Positions 14,814 to 24,359 of a stretch of DNA of 38,280 nucleotides are shown here, piece after piece. Made by a program: the position numbers and the translations under genes. The notes under the pieces are model-generated. The model ran no database searches and was not told where the DNA came from. It saw nothing but the letters and a program-made list of their open reading frames with translations. Each line of letters opens with the position of its first letter. The stretch's first letter is position 1. The stretch is from Oleispira sp. (lineage in GTDB: Bacteria; Pseudomonadota; Gammaproteobacteria; Pseudomonadales; Oceanobacteraceae): contig JAESQF010000140.1 in the NCBI GenBank assembly GCA_016765295.1, forward strand, positions 1 through 38,280, in the 5' to 3' direction.

Positions 14814-15337
14814 GGTATCCTCGCGAAAGTTGATTCTTGCAACCAGATTGAAGTGCCCGCAGGGGTTAAATCAAACAATTCAATCACGTCTGCATTGCGC
14901 ATTCGAATGCAGCCATGAGACTCTGCTATTCCCATGGGTTCACTATCTGGCGTTCCGTGAATGTAGATATAGCGCTGCATACTATCAACATTGCCTAAAC
15001 GATTTTGACCTACTTCACAGCCACTAAGCCAGAGGATTCTTGAAAGAATCCAATCGCGTTGCGGAAATTGCTGGGCTAATTCAGTGGAGTATATTTCACC
15101 GGTAAATCGACGGCCGACAAAGACGCTATTGGGGCTTGCGCCACCACCAATTTTTGCGCGGATAGAATGCCAACCCAGTGGTGTTTGATTAGAGCCCTTA
15201 CTCTGCCCAAGACCAAGTTTGGCGGTAGAAATTGAATACTCTTTTACTTCGCCAGCAAGTAGCAATCGCAGACACTGATCTTGAATCGATATTTCGATGG
15301 TTGGCATAAAACCAGAATGACGCTTATCCGTTATCAT
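14798..15337 (-). CDS. YkuD-domain L,D-transpeptidase/carboxypeptidase without export signal
   Basis: The YkuD motif is complete: HGTPDSEPMG, then SHGCIRMRN with the catalytic cysteine (residue 133 counted from the second Met, 143 from the first) and its histidines. No hydrophobic N-terminus is present from either possible start, so the enzyme should be cytoplasmic, unlike most L,D-transpeptidases. ElsL (LdtK) of Acinetobacter is a known cytoplasmic YkuD protein acting as an L,D-carboxypeptidase in muropeptide recycling; the overlap with nagZ fits that role. ATG at 15337 has AGGT upstream and overlaps the psrA end by 14 bases. ATG at 15307 fits the family start better but lacks a ribosome site. 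Confidence 0.8.
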   Translation of the reverse strand: MITDKRHSGFMPTIEISIQDQCLRLLLAGEVKEYSISTAKLGLGQSKGSNQTPLGWHSIRAKIGGGASPNSVFVGRRFTGEIYSTELAQQFPQRDWILSRILWLSGCEVGQNRLGNVDSMQRYIYIHGTPDSEPMGIAESHGCIRMRNADVIELFDLTPAGTSIWLQESTFARIPCQSV

Positions 15338-15962
15338 TTTTACCTGCAGCCATTAAGCCTGAGGCCAAGAAAGGCATTAGCTGACCAATTACGTCTTTAA
15401 CATCAGTTTGTGTATCGAGATCATGGTCGGCCATTGCCATTAAAGAGTCGACGCTCGACATAGTAAATACTGCGGCACCTAACATAAAGTGAATGCGCCA
15501 AAAACGTTCCATCGGAGTTAAATTCGGCGTTATACGATTAACTTCTTTCATATAACGCGTAAACACCTCTCCATACTCGGTGGTTAGAAATTTTCTTAAA
15601 TGCCCTTGCCCCTGACTATAAGCTAGACCCAGCAAGCGCATAAATACGCCAAATTTTTCTGGGTTTTCTAAACCTGATTTAGACAAGGTAATTACCAACA
15701 GTTTCAATAACTGCTCTGGGGTATTTTGCTGCTGCTCGATGACATCTAACTGATCGGCGAATTGCACACTAAAAGGCGTAAGGTAGCGAGCAAAAACCGC
15801 TTGAATAAGTGATTTCTTAGATCCGAAGTGGTAATTCACCGCCGCAAGGTTAACTCCGGCTTTGGTAGTGATATTACGCATTGATGTCTCGGAAAATCCT
15901 TTTTCAGAAAATAATGCTTCCGCTGCATCTAATATACGCTGAGCGGTATCTTTCTGTGACAT
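15324..15962 (-). CDS. psrA: TetR-family regulator PsrA
   Basis: A TetR-type repressor of 212 residues. The helix-turn-helix region has RILDAAEALFSEKGF and NITTKAGVNLAAVNYHFGSKKSLI, very like PsrA of Pseudomonas, which senses long-chain fatty acids and controls beta-oxidation genes, itself and rpoS. The gene order with lexA, sulA and nagZ is also that of Pseudomonas. The start at ATG 15962 (MSQKDTAQRIL) is preferred over the earlier ATG at 15998, which would add a 12-residue extension absent from the family and cover the operator. It is the first gene of the minus-strand run psrA-ykuD-nagZ-mtnP. Confidence 0.85.
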   Translation of the reverse strand: MSQKDTAQRILDAAEALFSEKGFSETSMRNITTKAGVNLAAVNYHFGSKKSLIQAVFARYLTPFSVQFADQLDVIEQQQNTPEQLLKLLVITLSKSGLENPEKFGVFMRLLGLAYSQGQGHLRKFLTTEYGEVFTRYMKEVNRITPNLTPMERFWRIHFMLGAAVFTMSSVDSLMAMADHDLDTQTDVKDVIGQLMPFLASGLMAAGKNDNG

Positions 15963-15991
15963 ATCATTCCAAATTCTAACTAAGTAAAATT

Positions 15992-16010
15992 CAAACATAC
16001 GTTTTAAACG
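15992..16010 (-). promoter_or_regulatory. Candidate PsrA operator
   Basis: CAAAC-ATAC-GTTTT (15992-16005) is close to the reported PsrA site, a GAAAC/GTTTC-type dyad with a short gap. An overlapping dyad, CGTTT-T-AAACG, follows at 16000-16010. The position 30 bases before the psrA start suits autorepression. Confidence 0.5.
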
Positions 16011-16077
16011 CTATCAGTGCAAGCAATTGTAAAGCTGATTGAGCAGATAGTTTTTATAGATTATTAGCAGTAACCAC

Positions 16078-16106
16078 TTTACAGCGACAGAAACACTGTA
16101 TATATT
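16078..16106 (+). promoter_or_regulatory. lexA promoter
   Basis: TTTACA at 16078-16083 and TATATT at 16101-16106 are 17 bp apart. The first LexA box covers the -10 region, so LexA binding would block RNA polymerase. Confidence 0.7.
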
Positions 16107-16130
16107 TACACCCACTGTATAAATAAACAC
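16096..16130 (+). promoter_or_regulatory. Two tandem LexA (SOS) boxes
   Basis: CTGTATATATTTACAC (16096-16111) and CTGTATAAATAAACAC (16115-16130) both fit CTGT-N8-ACAn, close to the gammaproteobacterial CTGT-N8-ACAG site. Two boxes before lexA are also found in E. coli and imply autorepression. The sulA-like gene follows lexA and may share this control. Confidence 0.85.
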
Positions 16131-16175
16131 TATTTAAAACACTTAACACACGCTCCACAAATACGGGAATCCGTT

Positions 16176-16775
16176 ATGATTAAGCTTACCGCTAGACAGC
16201 AAGAGGTTCTTGATTTAATTAAAAGAGCCATTGTGACATCAGGCTTTCCCCCTACTCGTGCAGAAATTGCCGAGCAACTTGGTTTTCGCTCCCCTAACGC
16301 AGCAGAAGAACATTTAAAAGCTCTAGCTCGAAAAGGTGCCATTGAAATGATACCGGGCGCTTCACGAGGCATTCGTGTGGTTGAGGAACAGAAATTAGGC
16401 TTACCCATTATCGGCCGCGTTGCTGCTGGGGAGCCTATTTTGGCTCAAGAGCACATAGAAGATCACTGTGAAATTCCGGCTACTTGGTTTAAACCTGAAG
16501 CCGATTATTTACTAGAAGTTCATGGTGAAAGTATGATCAATATTGGCATTATGGATGGTGATTTAATCGCTGTACATAAAACTGAAACCGCCCGCAACGG
16601 ACAAATCATTGTGGCTCGGGTTGAAGATGACGTGACGATTAAGCGTTACCAAAAAAATCGCAACAAGGTGACTCTTCACCCAGAAAATGACGATTTTGAG
16701 CCGATTGAAGTAAATCTGAAAGAAACCAATTTTTCCATTGAAGGTCTCTATGTTGGTGTCATCCGCCGACATTAA
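16176..16775 (+). CDS. lexA: SOS repressor LexA
   Basis: A 199-residue repressor. The N-terminal winged helix (residues 1-68) includes [13 protein letters not shown] and [12 protein letters not shown]. The self-cleavage site is Ala84-Gly85 in VAAGEP. The catalytic dyad is Ser119 in HGESM and Lys156 in TIKRY, all at the same numbers as in E. coli. RecA filaments trigger cleavage after DNA damage. The gene is divergent from psrA and 51 bases before the sulA-like gene, probably co-transcribed with it. Confidence 0.97.
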   Translation: MIKLTARQQEVLDLIKRAIVTSGFPPTRAEIAEQLGFRSPNAAEEHLKALARKGAIEMIPGASRGIRVVEEQKLGLPIIGRVAAGEPILAQEHIEDHCEIPATWFKPEADYLLEVHGESMINIGIMDGDLIAVHKTETARNGQIIVARVEDDVTIKRYQKNRNKVTLHPENDDFEPIEVNLKETNFSIEGLYVGVIRRH

Positions 16776-16826
16776 GAAGAAAACCAACCGTTAAGAAAAA
16801 GATTTCATTAATACAAGGAGTTCAGT

Positions 16827-17252
16827 ATGCGTCAATTACAACTTGGAATTCAGAATCCTGGATTAGCTTTGAGCAGCGGTTTGACTACGAACAAACAACC
16901 GCAGTCTGGTATTAGTGAAATCATTTTAGCAACAGACAGTGCCTTGCAGCCTGTTTATTTATTACCCATCTTGGCTCAAATGTCTTTAGATAAACGCTGG
17001 TTGATGTGTATTGGCGAAGAGCCTAGCATTAATCGCAGCTGGGTTTTGGCACTCGGCATAGATGCCGCCCAAGTACTCCATATCAAGACAGAACAGCACT
17101 GCTTTTTACAGGTATGCTGTAAAGCATTAGCCGCCGGAACAGGTCATATTATTATAGAATGGCCGGGTAAAATTACTGACTCAGAACTTGCGCAACTGGA
17201 CGAGGCTGCTGAACAAGGCAATAGCTATGGACTGCTTATTCGCCGCCGCTAA
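16827..17252 (+). CDS. sulA: SulA-like cell division inhibitor
   Basis: A 141-residue product in the position of the Pseudomonas sulA-like gene after lexA. The protein has the RecA-like sheet pattern of SulA: ISEIILATDSALQPVYLLPILAQMS, RWLMCIGE and GTGHIIIEW. It lacks Walker motifs, as SulA does. SulA caps FtsZ and halts division during the SOS response. AAGGAG precedes ATG at 16827. The protein is shorter than E. coli SulA (169 aa), mostly at the N-terminus. The Lon-recognition tail of E. coli SulA is not obviously kept; here the end is LLIRRR. Confidence 0.75.
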   Translation: MRQLQLGIQNPGLALSSGLTTNKQPQSGISEIILATDSALQPVYLLPILAQMSLDKRWLMCIGEEPSINRSWVLALGIDAAQVLHIKTEQHCFLQVCCKALAAGTGHIIIEWPGKITDSELAQLDEAAEQGNSYGLLIRRR

Positions 17253-17262
17253 TGAGCTATTT

Positions 17263-17517
17263 CTAATGAATAATGCCAGGGATTTCAGGCTGCGTTACAA
17301 TACTTTCTTGCTCCAGATCCAAGCCCGAAAGCTCACTGACTTTATTGACTCCGGCTTCAATCATCGCATGAGCAACTTCAATATGATTATTCTTTAAATT
17401 TTCTTTTGCTTCTGCTGAAAACTGAATTCTAACAATCATATCGTCTGACGTATCATCTGCTTTACGTAGGCCAATATCACCATTTGATAATTCTACAATT
17501 TCGAAAAAATCAGCCAT
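17263..17517 (-). CDS. Conserved small protein, PA3009-like (84 aa)
   Basis: A small acidic cytoplasmic protein starting MADFFEIVELSNGDIGLRKAD, with VRIQFSAEAKENL and an acidic tail. No transmembrane segment or enzyme motif is seen. A similar gene lies at this place in Pseudomonas, convergent with sulA. Function unknown. The start at 17517 is preferred over 17529 because relatives begin with MAD. Ten bases separate it from the end of sulA. Confidence 0.7.
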   Translation of the reverse strand: MADFFEIVELSNGDIGLRKADDTSDDMIVRIQFSAEAKENLKNNHIEVAHAMIEAGVNKVSELSGLDLEQESIVTQPEIPGIIH

Positions 17518-17590
17518 CTCTATTCCCACTTAACTCACAATACGATTTTGGAATTCTACCACTTTTAGCCGATAGAAAGCCCGCTCAAAA

Positions 17591-18067
17591 CTAACTTTCT
17601 TGGCGATTATTACGCTGTAATTCGATAATAGCGGTTAAAGCCTGATACCAATCGCGCAATGGTAGAGTATGACTCGTTGTATCCTGCAAACTAATCATCT
17701 GCGGATTTATCTGCGGTTTCGCGCTTGCAAGGATGTCTTTCTCACTGCACTGCTGAAAAGCGAACTGTAATTTGCTCAACCAGCTAAAATTATCTGACTC
17801 TAGCTGCTTTAATTCAGTCATTTCACCCGTTGCTACCGATACCTTTTCAAGCAACTGCGACAACGAGAAAAACTCTTCACGGTACTGAGCAATTTCTGCT
17901 AGTTCGTGTAAGTACGACTGATAAGCCAAAACTAATTGAAATAATACAGACTCTTGCAAAGCACTGAGCATGGCAGCTGCGCTCTCTTGCTCAGCGCTTT
18001 CAAAAGCTTCAAGCAATAGCCTTGCTTGATAGAGCTTTTGATTGCTGTGACTTAGCCACTGGGCCAT
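17591..18067 (-). CDS. Conserved helical protein, DUF6586-like (158 aa)
   Basis: A mostly alpha-helical cytoplasmic protein that begins MAQWLSHSNQKLYQARLLLEAF and ends with a DWYQALTAIIELQR helix. It resembles the PA3010 product of the same Pseudomonas neighbourhood. No catalytic motif is visible. The start codon overlaps the stop of the YfaZ-like gene (TAATG), so the two are probably translated together although their functions look unrelated. Confidence 0.65.
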   Translation of the reverse strand: MAQWLSHSNQKLYQARLLLEAFESAEQESAAAMLSALQESVLFQLVLAYQSYLHELAEIAQYREEFFSLSQLLEKVSVATGEMTELKQLESDNFSWLSKLQFAFQQCSEKDILASAKPQINPQMISLQDTTSHTLPLRDWYQALTAIIELQRNNRQES

Positions 18068-18627
18068 TAAAAATCTACCTTTAGACCAAAGTGAATACCC
18101 TGCTCAAGCTTGTTATTTTTCTTTGTTTGTTCAATTTCTACCTGGCTTAAACGATAACCCATATAGACACGAGCCGTCGGCAGTAAGGCATATTGAACGC
18201 GAATATCACTATCAATTAAGTTTTGCGTATCACCAAAAGAAACTACACTCGGAGCGTAATAGCCATATCCTGCAAGGCTCAAACCCTTAGTTTTAGGAAT
18301 GTTGTAGCGAAAAAAACCACCCAAGCCCAATGCAGTACCATCATAATCACCGGAGACATAACCAAAGAACTTACCCCCGATACCCAAATATAATGGGCTA
18401 TTCGGTTCACGCATATTAACTACGTGTAGACCCAGCGCCGCCAGATCACCATTCTTTTCATGATGCTGGATGCTGGCGCTAACATGCAGCCCAGAGCCGA
18501 CTTTAGCGGCGTCATATTCAAAACGTGCAGCGTCACTTGCCAAACTGATATCCAAAGAACCGCCTGCAACCGCACTCATACTCGAGGCCAAAAATAGACC
18601 AGAACATACTAACTTTAAGATTTTCAT
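18067..18627 (-). CDS. YfaZ-type outer-membrane beta-barrel protein
   Basis: A signal peptide (MKILKLVCSGLFLASSMSAVA) is followed by alternating beta strands rich in aromatic and glycine residues. Examples are LYLGIGGKFFGYVSG, LGLGGFFRYNI and RVYMGYRLSQVEI, ending in HFGLKVDF with a C-terminal Phe typical of barrel insertion. The mature size of about 165 residues suits an 8-strand barrel. The YfaZ family has no firm function. It is the first gene of a pair with the DUF6586-like gene. Confidence 0.75.
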   Translation of the reverse strand: MKILKLVCSGLFLASSMSAVAGGSLDISLASDAARFEYDAAKVGSGLHVSASIQHHEKNGDLAALGLHVVNMREPNSPLYLGIGGKFFGYVSGDYDGTALGLGGFFRYNIPKTKGLSLAGYGYYAPSVVSFGDTQNLIDSDIRVQYALLPTARVYMGYRLSQVEIEQTKKNNKLEQGIHFGLKVDF

Positions 18628-18689
18628 ATTTTTCTCTACGATTTTTTTAGCATGATAGCAGATGCTTTGTTATTTCTTAAAAAAATGGC

Positions 18690-18718
18690 AAAAAAAAGCA
18701 GTGCTTTGAGCACTGCTT
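18690..18718 (-). terminator. Intrinsic terminator of htpG
   Basis: On the minus strand GCAGTGC-TCAAA-GCACTGC is followed by eight T. It lies 36 bases after the htpG stop. Confidence 0.9.
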
Positions 18719-18753
18719 TCCATATTCGCACTAAAGTTAAGCGCTAAACTTCT

Positions 18754-20655
18754 TTATTTCATCAAATCAAGAAGTAGCTTATTTAATTTAGCCACGTATT
18801 CAGCAGGCTTTTGTAGCGGACTACCTTGAGCCAACTGAGCTTGACCATAAATAACATGAGCCAAATCGCTAAAGCGACTCTCGTCTTGCTCTTTATCCAT
18901 TGTTTCGATCAATGGGTGATTTGGATTTACTTCAAGTGTTGATTCAGCTGCAGGAATTTCCTGACCGGCTGCGGCAAGCATTTGACGTAGATTATCATTC
19001 ATATCGTTTTGACCAACTACCAAGCACGCTGGCGAGTCCGTTAAACGAGCAGTGATGCGAACCTTGCTTACTTCGCCTTCAAGAGCAGCCGCGATGCGCT
19101 CAACCAGACTCTTATTGTCTTCTGCCAAGGTTTCCGCTGCGGCTTTTTCTTCTTCACCGGTTAGCTCATCAAGGTCTAGTTCGCCCTTGGTGATATCTTG
19201 GAAAGACTTATCATCAAAGTTAGCCAGGTGACTAATCATCCACTCATCAACGCGCTGAGTTAATAATAAGACTTCGATATTGTTTTTCTTAAAGAACTCA
19301 AGATGAGGGCTGTTAAATACAGCGTCAAAATGCTCACCGGTAATATAATAGATCTTTTTCTGATCTTCTTTCATGCGTGAAACATAATCAGTTAAAGAAA
19401 CTGATTCATTCGCAGCGTCACCTTGGGTGCTGGCAAAGCGGAAAAGTTTGGCAATTTTTTCTTTATTAGCAAAATCTTCTGCTGGGCCTTCTTTTAATAC
19501 TTCACCAAACTGCTTCCAGAATTTCGCGTATTTTTCTTCATCTTTCTTCGCCATCTTAGTCAGCATGTCTAATACACGCTTCGTTAGAGCTGAACGAATA
19601 GAATCAACATTTTTATCTTGCTGAAGAATTTCACGAGATACGTTCAAAGAAAGGTCGTTGGAGTCCAAAATACCTTTAACAAAACGTAGATACAGAGGTA
19701 AGAACTGTTCTGCTTCGTCCATGATATAAACACGCTGGGTATACAACTTCAAACCACGAGCGGCGTCACGATTCCAAAGATCCATCGGTGCTTGCGAAGG
19801 AATAAACAATAAGCTGGTATAATCCAACTTTCCTTCTACTTTGTTATGCGACCATGATAGTGGCTCTTGCCAATCATGAGATACATGCTTATAAAATTCT
19901 TTATAATCTTCATCAGAGATATCAGTCTTCGGCTTAGTCCATAATGCTTGTGCATCATTAACCGCTTCTGGAATCTGCTTTTTGTCGCCATCAGCATCTT
20001 CACTAGAGACTTCCTGAGGCAAGAAAATTGGGATCGCAATATGATCTGAGTATTTCTTAATCAAGTTGCGTAGGCGCATGCTATCTGCGAATTCACTTTC
20101 GTCATCTTTAAGATGCAAAATGACGCGAGTACCACGCTCTGCTTTCTCAATATCTTCAAGGCTAAACTCACCTTCGCCCTGAGACTGCCAACGTACTGCT
20201 TCATCCGCAGCTAAGCCAGCACGACGTGTTTCAACGACGACATCTTTGGCAACGATGAAAGAAGCGTAGAAACCAACACCGAATTGGCCGATTAACTGTG
20301 AATCTTTCTTGTCATCACCGCTTAGCTTGCCTAAAAACTCAGAAGTACCTGATTTTGCAATGGTGCCCAAGTGATTAACAACATCATCGCGGCTCATGCC
20401 AATGCCGTTATCTTCAATCGTTATGGTATTTTTTTCTTTATCAAAATCAATATGAACGGCTAGTTCGCCATTGCCTTCATACAAATCATTATTAGAGATG
20501 GCTTCGAAACGTAACTTATCGCAAGCATCCGATGCGTTTGAGACTAGCTCGCGTAAGAAAATTTCTTTATTGGAATACAGGGAGTTGATCATTAAATGAA
20601 GTAATTGTTTTACTTCAGTTTTAAAGCCCATTGTTTCTTTTTGCGTTGCAGTCAT
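18754..20655 (-). CDS. htpG: Chaperone HtpG (Hsp90)
   Basis: A 633-residue Hsp90 that refolds clients in an ATP-driven clamp cycle in the cytoplasm. The GHKL ATPase motifs are present: [14 protein letters not shown] near residue 27, [14 protein letters not shown] and GQFGVGFYA. The middle-domain catalytic arginine lies in [10 protein letters not shown]. The charged linker of eukaryotic Hsp90 is absent, as usual. AAGGAAAT precedes ATG at 20655. The gene stands alone between its own heat-shock promoter and terminator. Confidence 0.97.
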   Translation of the reverse strand: MTATQKETMGFKTEVKQLLHLMINSLYSNKEIFLRELVSNASDACDKLRFEAISNNDLYEGNGELAVHIDFDKEKNTITIEDNGIGMSRDDVVNHLGTIAKSGTSEFLGKLSGDDKKDSQLIGQFGVGFYASFIVAKDVVVETRRAGLAADEAVRWQSQGEGEFSLEDIEKAERGTRVILHLKDDESEFADSMRLRNLIKKYSDHIAIPIFLPQEVSSEDADGDKKQIPEAVNDAQALWTKPKTDISDEDYKEFYKHVSHDWQEPLSWSHNKVEGKLDYTSLLFIPSQAPMDLWNRDAARGLKLYTQRVYIMDEAEQFLPLYLRFVKGILDSNDLSLNVSREILQQDKNVDSIRSALTKRVLDMLTKMAKKDEEKYAKFWKQFGEVLKEGPAEDFANKEKIAKLFRFASTQGDAANESVSLTDYVSRMKEDQKKIYYITGEHFDAVFNSPHLEFFKKNNIEVLLLTQRVDEWMISHLANFDDKSFQDITKGELDLDELTGEEEKAAAETLAEDNKSLVERIAAALEGEVSKVRITARLTDSPACLVVGQNDMNDNLRQMLAAAGQEIPAAESTLEVNPNHPLIETMDKEQDESRFSDLAHVIYGQAQLAQGSPLQKPAEYVAKLNKLLLDLMK

Positions 20656-20794
20656 TTTATTTCCTTAGTTCTGGATATTCACTCTTGAACAATCATTCTT
20701 AGAGAACCATTCTTAGAGAATCATTCTCAGCTAATCATTGGTAAATAGTCAAAAGTGTCTTAAATAGTTAGCGACTAATCTAGCCTTGTATCAG

Positions 20795-20822
20795 AAATGA
20801 GGACAGACGGTTGAATTTCAAG
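20795..20822 (-). promoter_or_regulatory. Sigma-32 (heat-shock) promoter of htpG
   Basis: On the minus strand CTTGAAA (20822-20816), 13 bp, then CCTCATTT (20802-20795), matching CTTGAAA and CCCCATnT with one base off. It gives a leader of about 130 bases. That leader contains a near-tandem repeat of ATTCTTAGAGAA on the plus strand (20690-20735). Further upstream, 20835-20889 is a purine-rich stretch with repeated AAAGAGTGC and no gene. Confidence 0.7.
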
Positions 20823-20909
20823 GACGCTGCTACGAAAAGAGGGTGAAAAGAGTGCGGAAAGAGTGCAAAAAGAGGTGAGAAGGAAGAGTTAACGTTAAAA
20901 GTTCTACTA

Positions 20910-20934
20910 GTGGCTTTAATTAGATTAAAACCAC
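20910..20934 (-). terminator. Weak hairpin after the thioesterase genes
   Basis: GTGG and CCAC enclose TTTAAT-TAG-ATTAAA just after the stop at 20950. There is no T-run on the minus strand, so termination is uncertain. Confidence 0.35.
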
Positions 20935-20949
20935 GCAGTTGATCTCTGG

Positions 20950-21387
20950 CTACTTTTTAGCCAATAGAAAGTGAGCACGCGCCGTTGCAATAGGGTTTGC
21001 ACGGTCGTTTTGCCAAGCTGTGATGGCAACGTTCGCGACTCGACTGCCCTGTCGCCAAACTTGGCATTCAGCAAAAGTATCTTGGTCGCGCCCTGCTCGT
21101 AAATAATCTAAAGAGAAATCAACGATCTTAGGCATTAATGGCGTATCCATGAACATCAGCAGATTAATGGCACCCGCTAGCTCCATAAAGCCACCAATCA
21201 CACCGCCATGAATGGCCGGTAGAATAGGGTTACCAATATTATCGATGTTTCGAGGTAATTTGAAAATCACGTTATCGCCAAAACGTTGGAATTCAAAGCC
21301 GATATAACCCGCGTAAGGGATGCTATCAACAAGAGGCTGAAAATCACCGCTGCTTTGGGCCTGATGGATAGTATCTTGAAAGCTCAT
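20950..21387 (-). CDS. PaaI-type hotdog thioesterase (145 aa)
   Basis: A hotdog-fold acyl-CoA thioesterase-like protein of the PaaI/YbgC class. The marks are GNPILPAIHGGVIGGFMELAG, with the HGG motif at the start of the central helix, and IVDFSLDYLRAG in the following strand. It probably splits CoA thioesters in the cytoplasm; the acyl group is unknown. Its ATG overlaps the TAA of the next gene upstream (TAATG), so the two are coupled and may form a heteromer or act in series. Confidence 0.8.
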   Translation of the reverse strand: MSFQDTIHQAQSSGDFQPLVDSIPYAGYIGFEFQRFGDNVIFKLPRNIDNIGNPILPAIHGGVIGGFMELAGAINLLMFMDTPLMPKIVDFSLDYLRAGRDQDTFAECQVWRQGSRVANVAITAWQNDRANPIATARAHFLLAKK

Positions 21388-21929
21388 TAAGACTCTCCTC
21401 CGGTATTCATACTGGCCTTTCCATTTACCTTTACTAGGGGCTCTATTCCCATGTAAATACTGGCATCGCCCGATTCAATGACGTTCCTGAAATCAGGCGG
21501 TGTCATTTCCGCACCAATACGCATAAAGGTGGCATTACACTTAGCAACTAAGGTGTTATCAGCTTCTTGCTTTACCTGACATTCAGTGAATATCACGTTA
21601 TTCGTAATACGTGTTACCGAAGCATAAGCGACTAGATCTAAACCTGGCTCTGATGCTTTCATATAATCTACTCGCAGATCCAGTGTCGGACATAACTCCA
21701 TGCCTTCGACCGCAACAAAACAAGCCGTGCCACATGCTGTATCCATTAAGGTCGTTAATGCACCACCATGGATAATGCCCATCATGGGGTTGCCGATAAT
21801 GTCTTTACTGTACGGCAAACGCATTTGTAAACGGGTTTCATCAGCCTGAAGAACTTTTAATCCTAATAACTGGCAATGACGTAGAACGGATACAAAACGT
21901 TCTGCCTTTTGCTGAGCGGTTATATTCAT
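21387..21929 (-). CDS. PaaI-type hotdog thioesterase (180 aa)
   Basis: A second hotdog thioesterase with GNPMMGIIHGGALTTLMDTACGTA and LDLRVDYMKASEPG. It is more canonical than its partner: the acidic residue in TLMDTACG stands where the PaaI catalytic Asp sits. The C-terminal 40 residues extend beyond the fold and show no motif. It is the first gene of the pair; the region before it (21930-22091) has no gene. Confidence 0.8.
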   Translation of the reverse strand: MNITAQQKAERFVSVLRHCQLLGLKVLQADETRLQMRLPYSKDIIGNPMMGIIHGGALTTLMDTACGTACFVAVEGMELCPTLDLRVDYMKASEPGLDLVAYASVTRITNNVIFTECQVKQEADNTLVAKCNATFMRIGAEMTPPDFRNVIESGDASIYMGIEPLVKVNGKASMNTGGES

Positions 21930-22091
21930 AGAAATTCACATCACTCTTTATAATTCGTGCTAATTAATGCTTATGTTAATACTTATTCTTGCTGCGAGGT
22001 TATACCTTATTCTAGTTTAGGATAAAACCAGAACCTTTGTTTAATGATAGGATATGTACGATGCTTATCCGAATCGGTAAATTATAGGTAC

Positions 22092-22120
22092 AAAAAAGGA
22101 CGCTAGAAGCGTCCTTTTTG
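22092..22120 (-). terminator. Intrinsic terminator of the sucCD operon
   Basis: AAAAAAGGACGC-TAGAA-GCGTCCTTTTT on the plus strand forms a GGACGC stem with A- and T-tracts on both sides, so it can work both ways. It lies 32 bases after the sucD stop. Confidence 0.92.
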
Positions 22121-22151
22121 TTGAAGATCAAAAAATTATTATGGTTTGTCT

Positions 22152-23027
22152 TTACGACCAGCCAGTAATCTTCTGCAGGGCTTTACCAATATCCGCAAGA
22201 CTGCGAACTGTTTCTACCCCTGCATCTTCAAGGGCCGCAAATTTCTCGTCTGCTGTTCCTTTACCACCGGCGATAATGGCTCCAGCATGCCCCATGCGCT
22301 TACCTGCAGGAGCGGTCACCCCTGCAATGTAAGAAACAACAGGCTTAGTAACATGCTCTTTAATGAAAGCAGCGGCTTCTTCTTCCGCACTGCCACCAAT
22401 CTCACCAATCATCACGATGGCTTCCGTTTTAGGATCATCTTGAAACAAACGTAAAATATCGATGAAGCTAGAACCGGGAATCGGATCGCCACCAATACCG
22501 ACACACGTCGACTGGCCAAAACCATAATCAGTGGTCTGTTTTACGGCTTCATAGGTCAATGTACCTGAGCGCGATACAACACCGACCTTGCCCGGCAAGT
22601 GAATATGACCTGGCATAATACCAATTTTACATTCACCAGGAGTAATAACACCTGGACAGTTTGGTCCGATTAGGCGTACGCCCAACTCATCACACTTAAC
22701 TTTTGCTTCAAGCATGTCGAGAGTAGGAATACCTTCAGTAATACAAACAATTAACTGAATCCCACTATTAGCCGCTTCCAAGATTGAATCTTTGCAAAAT
22801 GGAGCGGGTACATAAATCACTGACGCTTCAGCACCGGTTTCTTTAACCGCTTCCGCCACCGTATTAAATACCGGTAAACCTAAATGCGTTTGACCACCTT
22901 TGCCTGGTGTAACACCACCCACCATTTTAGTGCCGTATTCAATCGCTTGTTCGGAGTGAAAAGTACCCTGCGCCCCAGTAAAACCTTGGCAAATAACTTT
23001 AGTATTCTTATCGATTAAAATGCTCAT
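22152..23027 (-). CDS. sucD: Succinyl-CoA ligase, alpha subunit
   Basis: A 291-residue subunit of the TCA enzyme that makes ATP or GTP from succinyl-CoA. The CoA-binding Rossmann part has [17 protein letters not shown]. The active-site histidine that carries phosphate is His247 in [26 protein letters not shown] is also typical. Its start overlaps the stop of sucC (TAATG), ensuring balanced subunits. Confidence 0.97.
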   Translation of the reverse strand: MSILIDKNTKVICQGFTGAQGTFHSEQAIEYGTKMVGGVTPGKGGQTHLGLPVFNTVAEAVKETGAEASVIYVPAPFCKDSILEAANSGIQLIVCITEGIPTLDMLEAKVKCDELGVRLIGPNCPGVITPGECKIGIMPGHIHLPGKVGVVSRSGTLTYEAVKQTTDYGFGQSTCVGIGGDPIPGSSFIDILRLFQDDPKTEAIVMIGEIGGSAEEEAAAFIKEHVTKPVVSYIAGVTAPAGKRMGHAGAIIAGGKGTADEKFAALEDAGVETVRSLADIGKALQKITGWS

Positions 23028-24202
23028 TATTTTGCCCCCTTATTGGCAGCTGCTTTTACTGACTGTTCCGCAGCATCGGTTAAACTTGTCGCGGCAATGA
23101 TATTTAAACCGCTATCGGCCAATACTTTTATACCCAGCTCTGCATTATTGCCTTCTAGACGTACGATGACAGGAATTTTCACTCCCACCTCTTCAATTGC
23201 ACCAATGACACCTTCGGCAATTAAGTCGCAACGTACAATGCCACCAAAAATATTAATCAAAACTGCGTCAACTTTCTCATCCGATAGAATGATTTTAAAG
23301 GCTTCAATTACACGTTCTTTGGTCGCGCCGCCACCAACGTCTAGGAAGTTAGCAGGCTTGCCACCGTGCAGCTGAACGATATCCATGGTACCCATGGCCA
23401 AGCCTGCACCATTAACCATACAACCGATATTGCCATCTAAGGCGACGTAGTTTAATTCCCACTTCGCCGCATGCGCTTCACGCTCATCTTCTTGCGATGG
23501 GTCGTGCATTTCTTGTAAATCTTTATGACGATAAACGGCGTTGCTATCGATACTTATCTTGGCATCCAAACAATGTAAATCACCTTCGCTGGTGATTACT
23601 AAGGGATTAATTTCTAATAAGGCTAAATCTTTATCGACAAATAATTTTGCTAAGCCTAAAAATATTTTTACAAACTGATTGATCTGCTTACCTTCAAGAC
23701 CTAGCTTGAACGCAAGATCACGGGCTTGATAGGGTTGTGCACCAACCAAAGGATCAATTTCTGCTTTTAGAATTTTTTCTGGAGTTTCGTGAGCGACGGT
23801 TTCAATTTCAACACCGCCTTCGGTAGATGCCATGAAAACAACTCGACGACTAGCACGGTCGACAACGGCTCCTAAATAAAGCTCTCGAGCGATATCCGTA
23901 CACGTTTCAACCAGAATTCGACTAACCGGCTGACCGGCGGCATCTGTTTGATAGGTAACTAGGTTTTTACCTAACCAATGCTGGGCAAATTCTTTTATTT
24001 CTTCTTTTGAAGTAACGAGCTTAACACCACCGGCCTTACCTCGTCCTCCTGCATGAACCTGGGCTTTTACTACCCATTTATCACCTTCTATTTGATCCGC
24101 GGCAGCGACTGCTTCTTCTACCGTCTGCGCGGCAATACCTTTTGATACAGGCAAGCCATATTGAGCGAATAGTTGCTTACCCTGGTACTCGTGTAGGTTC
24201 AT
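23027..24202 (-). CDS. sucC: Succinyl-CoA ligase, beta subunit
   Basis: A 391-residue subunit with an ATP-grasp fold: [39 protein letters not shown] for nucleotide binding, and INPLV and LDVGGGAT for metal and succinate. The E. coli protein has 388 residues. It lies 340 bases from lpd with a candidate promoter of its own, so sucCD may be expressed both with and apart from the rest of the TCA operon. Confidence 0.97.
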   Translation of the reverse strand: MNLHEYQGKQLFAQYGLPVSKGIAAQTVEEAVAAADQIEGDKWVVKAQVHAGGRGKAGGVKLVTSKEEIKEFAQHWLGKNLVTYQTDAAGQPVSRILVETCTDIARELYLGAVVDRASRRVVFMASTEGGVEIETVAHETPEKILKAEIDPLVGAQPYQARDLAFKLGLEGKQINQFVKIFLGLAKLFVDKDLALLEINPLVITSEGDLHCLDAKISIDSNAVYRHKDLQEMHDPSQEDEREAHAAKWELNYVALDGNIGCMVNGAGLAMGTMDIVQLHGGKPANFLDVGGGATKERVIEAFKIILSDEKVDAVLINIFGGIVRCDLIAEGVIGAIEEVGVKIPVIVRLEGNNAELGIKVLADSGLNIIAATSLTDAAEQSVKAAANKGAK

Positions 24203-24359
24203 TCAATTTATCCCGTCAGATTGCTAAGGTTGATCATTCAACTAGCCAAGAATAAAGTCAATCATGTGAAAGTATGATGACCTTAAATGTGCGCCTTTGC
24301 ACTTTCTACTACTGCGCTGATTCCGAACTAGCTGCCAAGTTTTCTTATAACCTTTCGTG

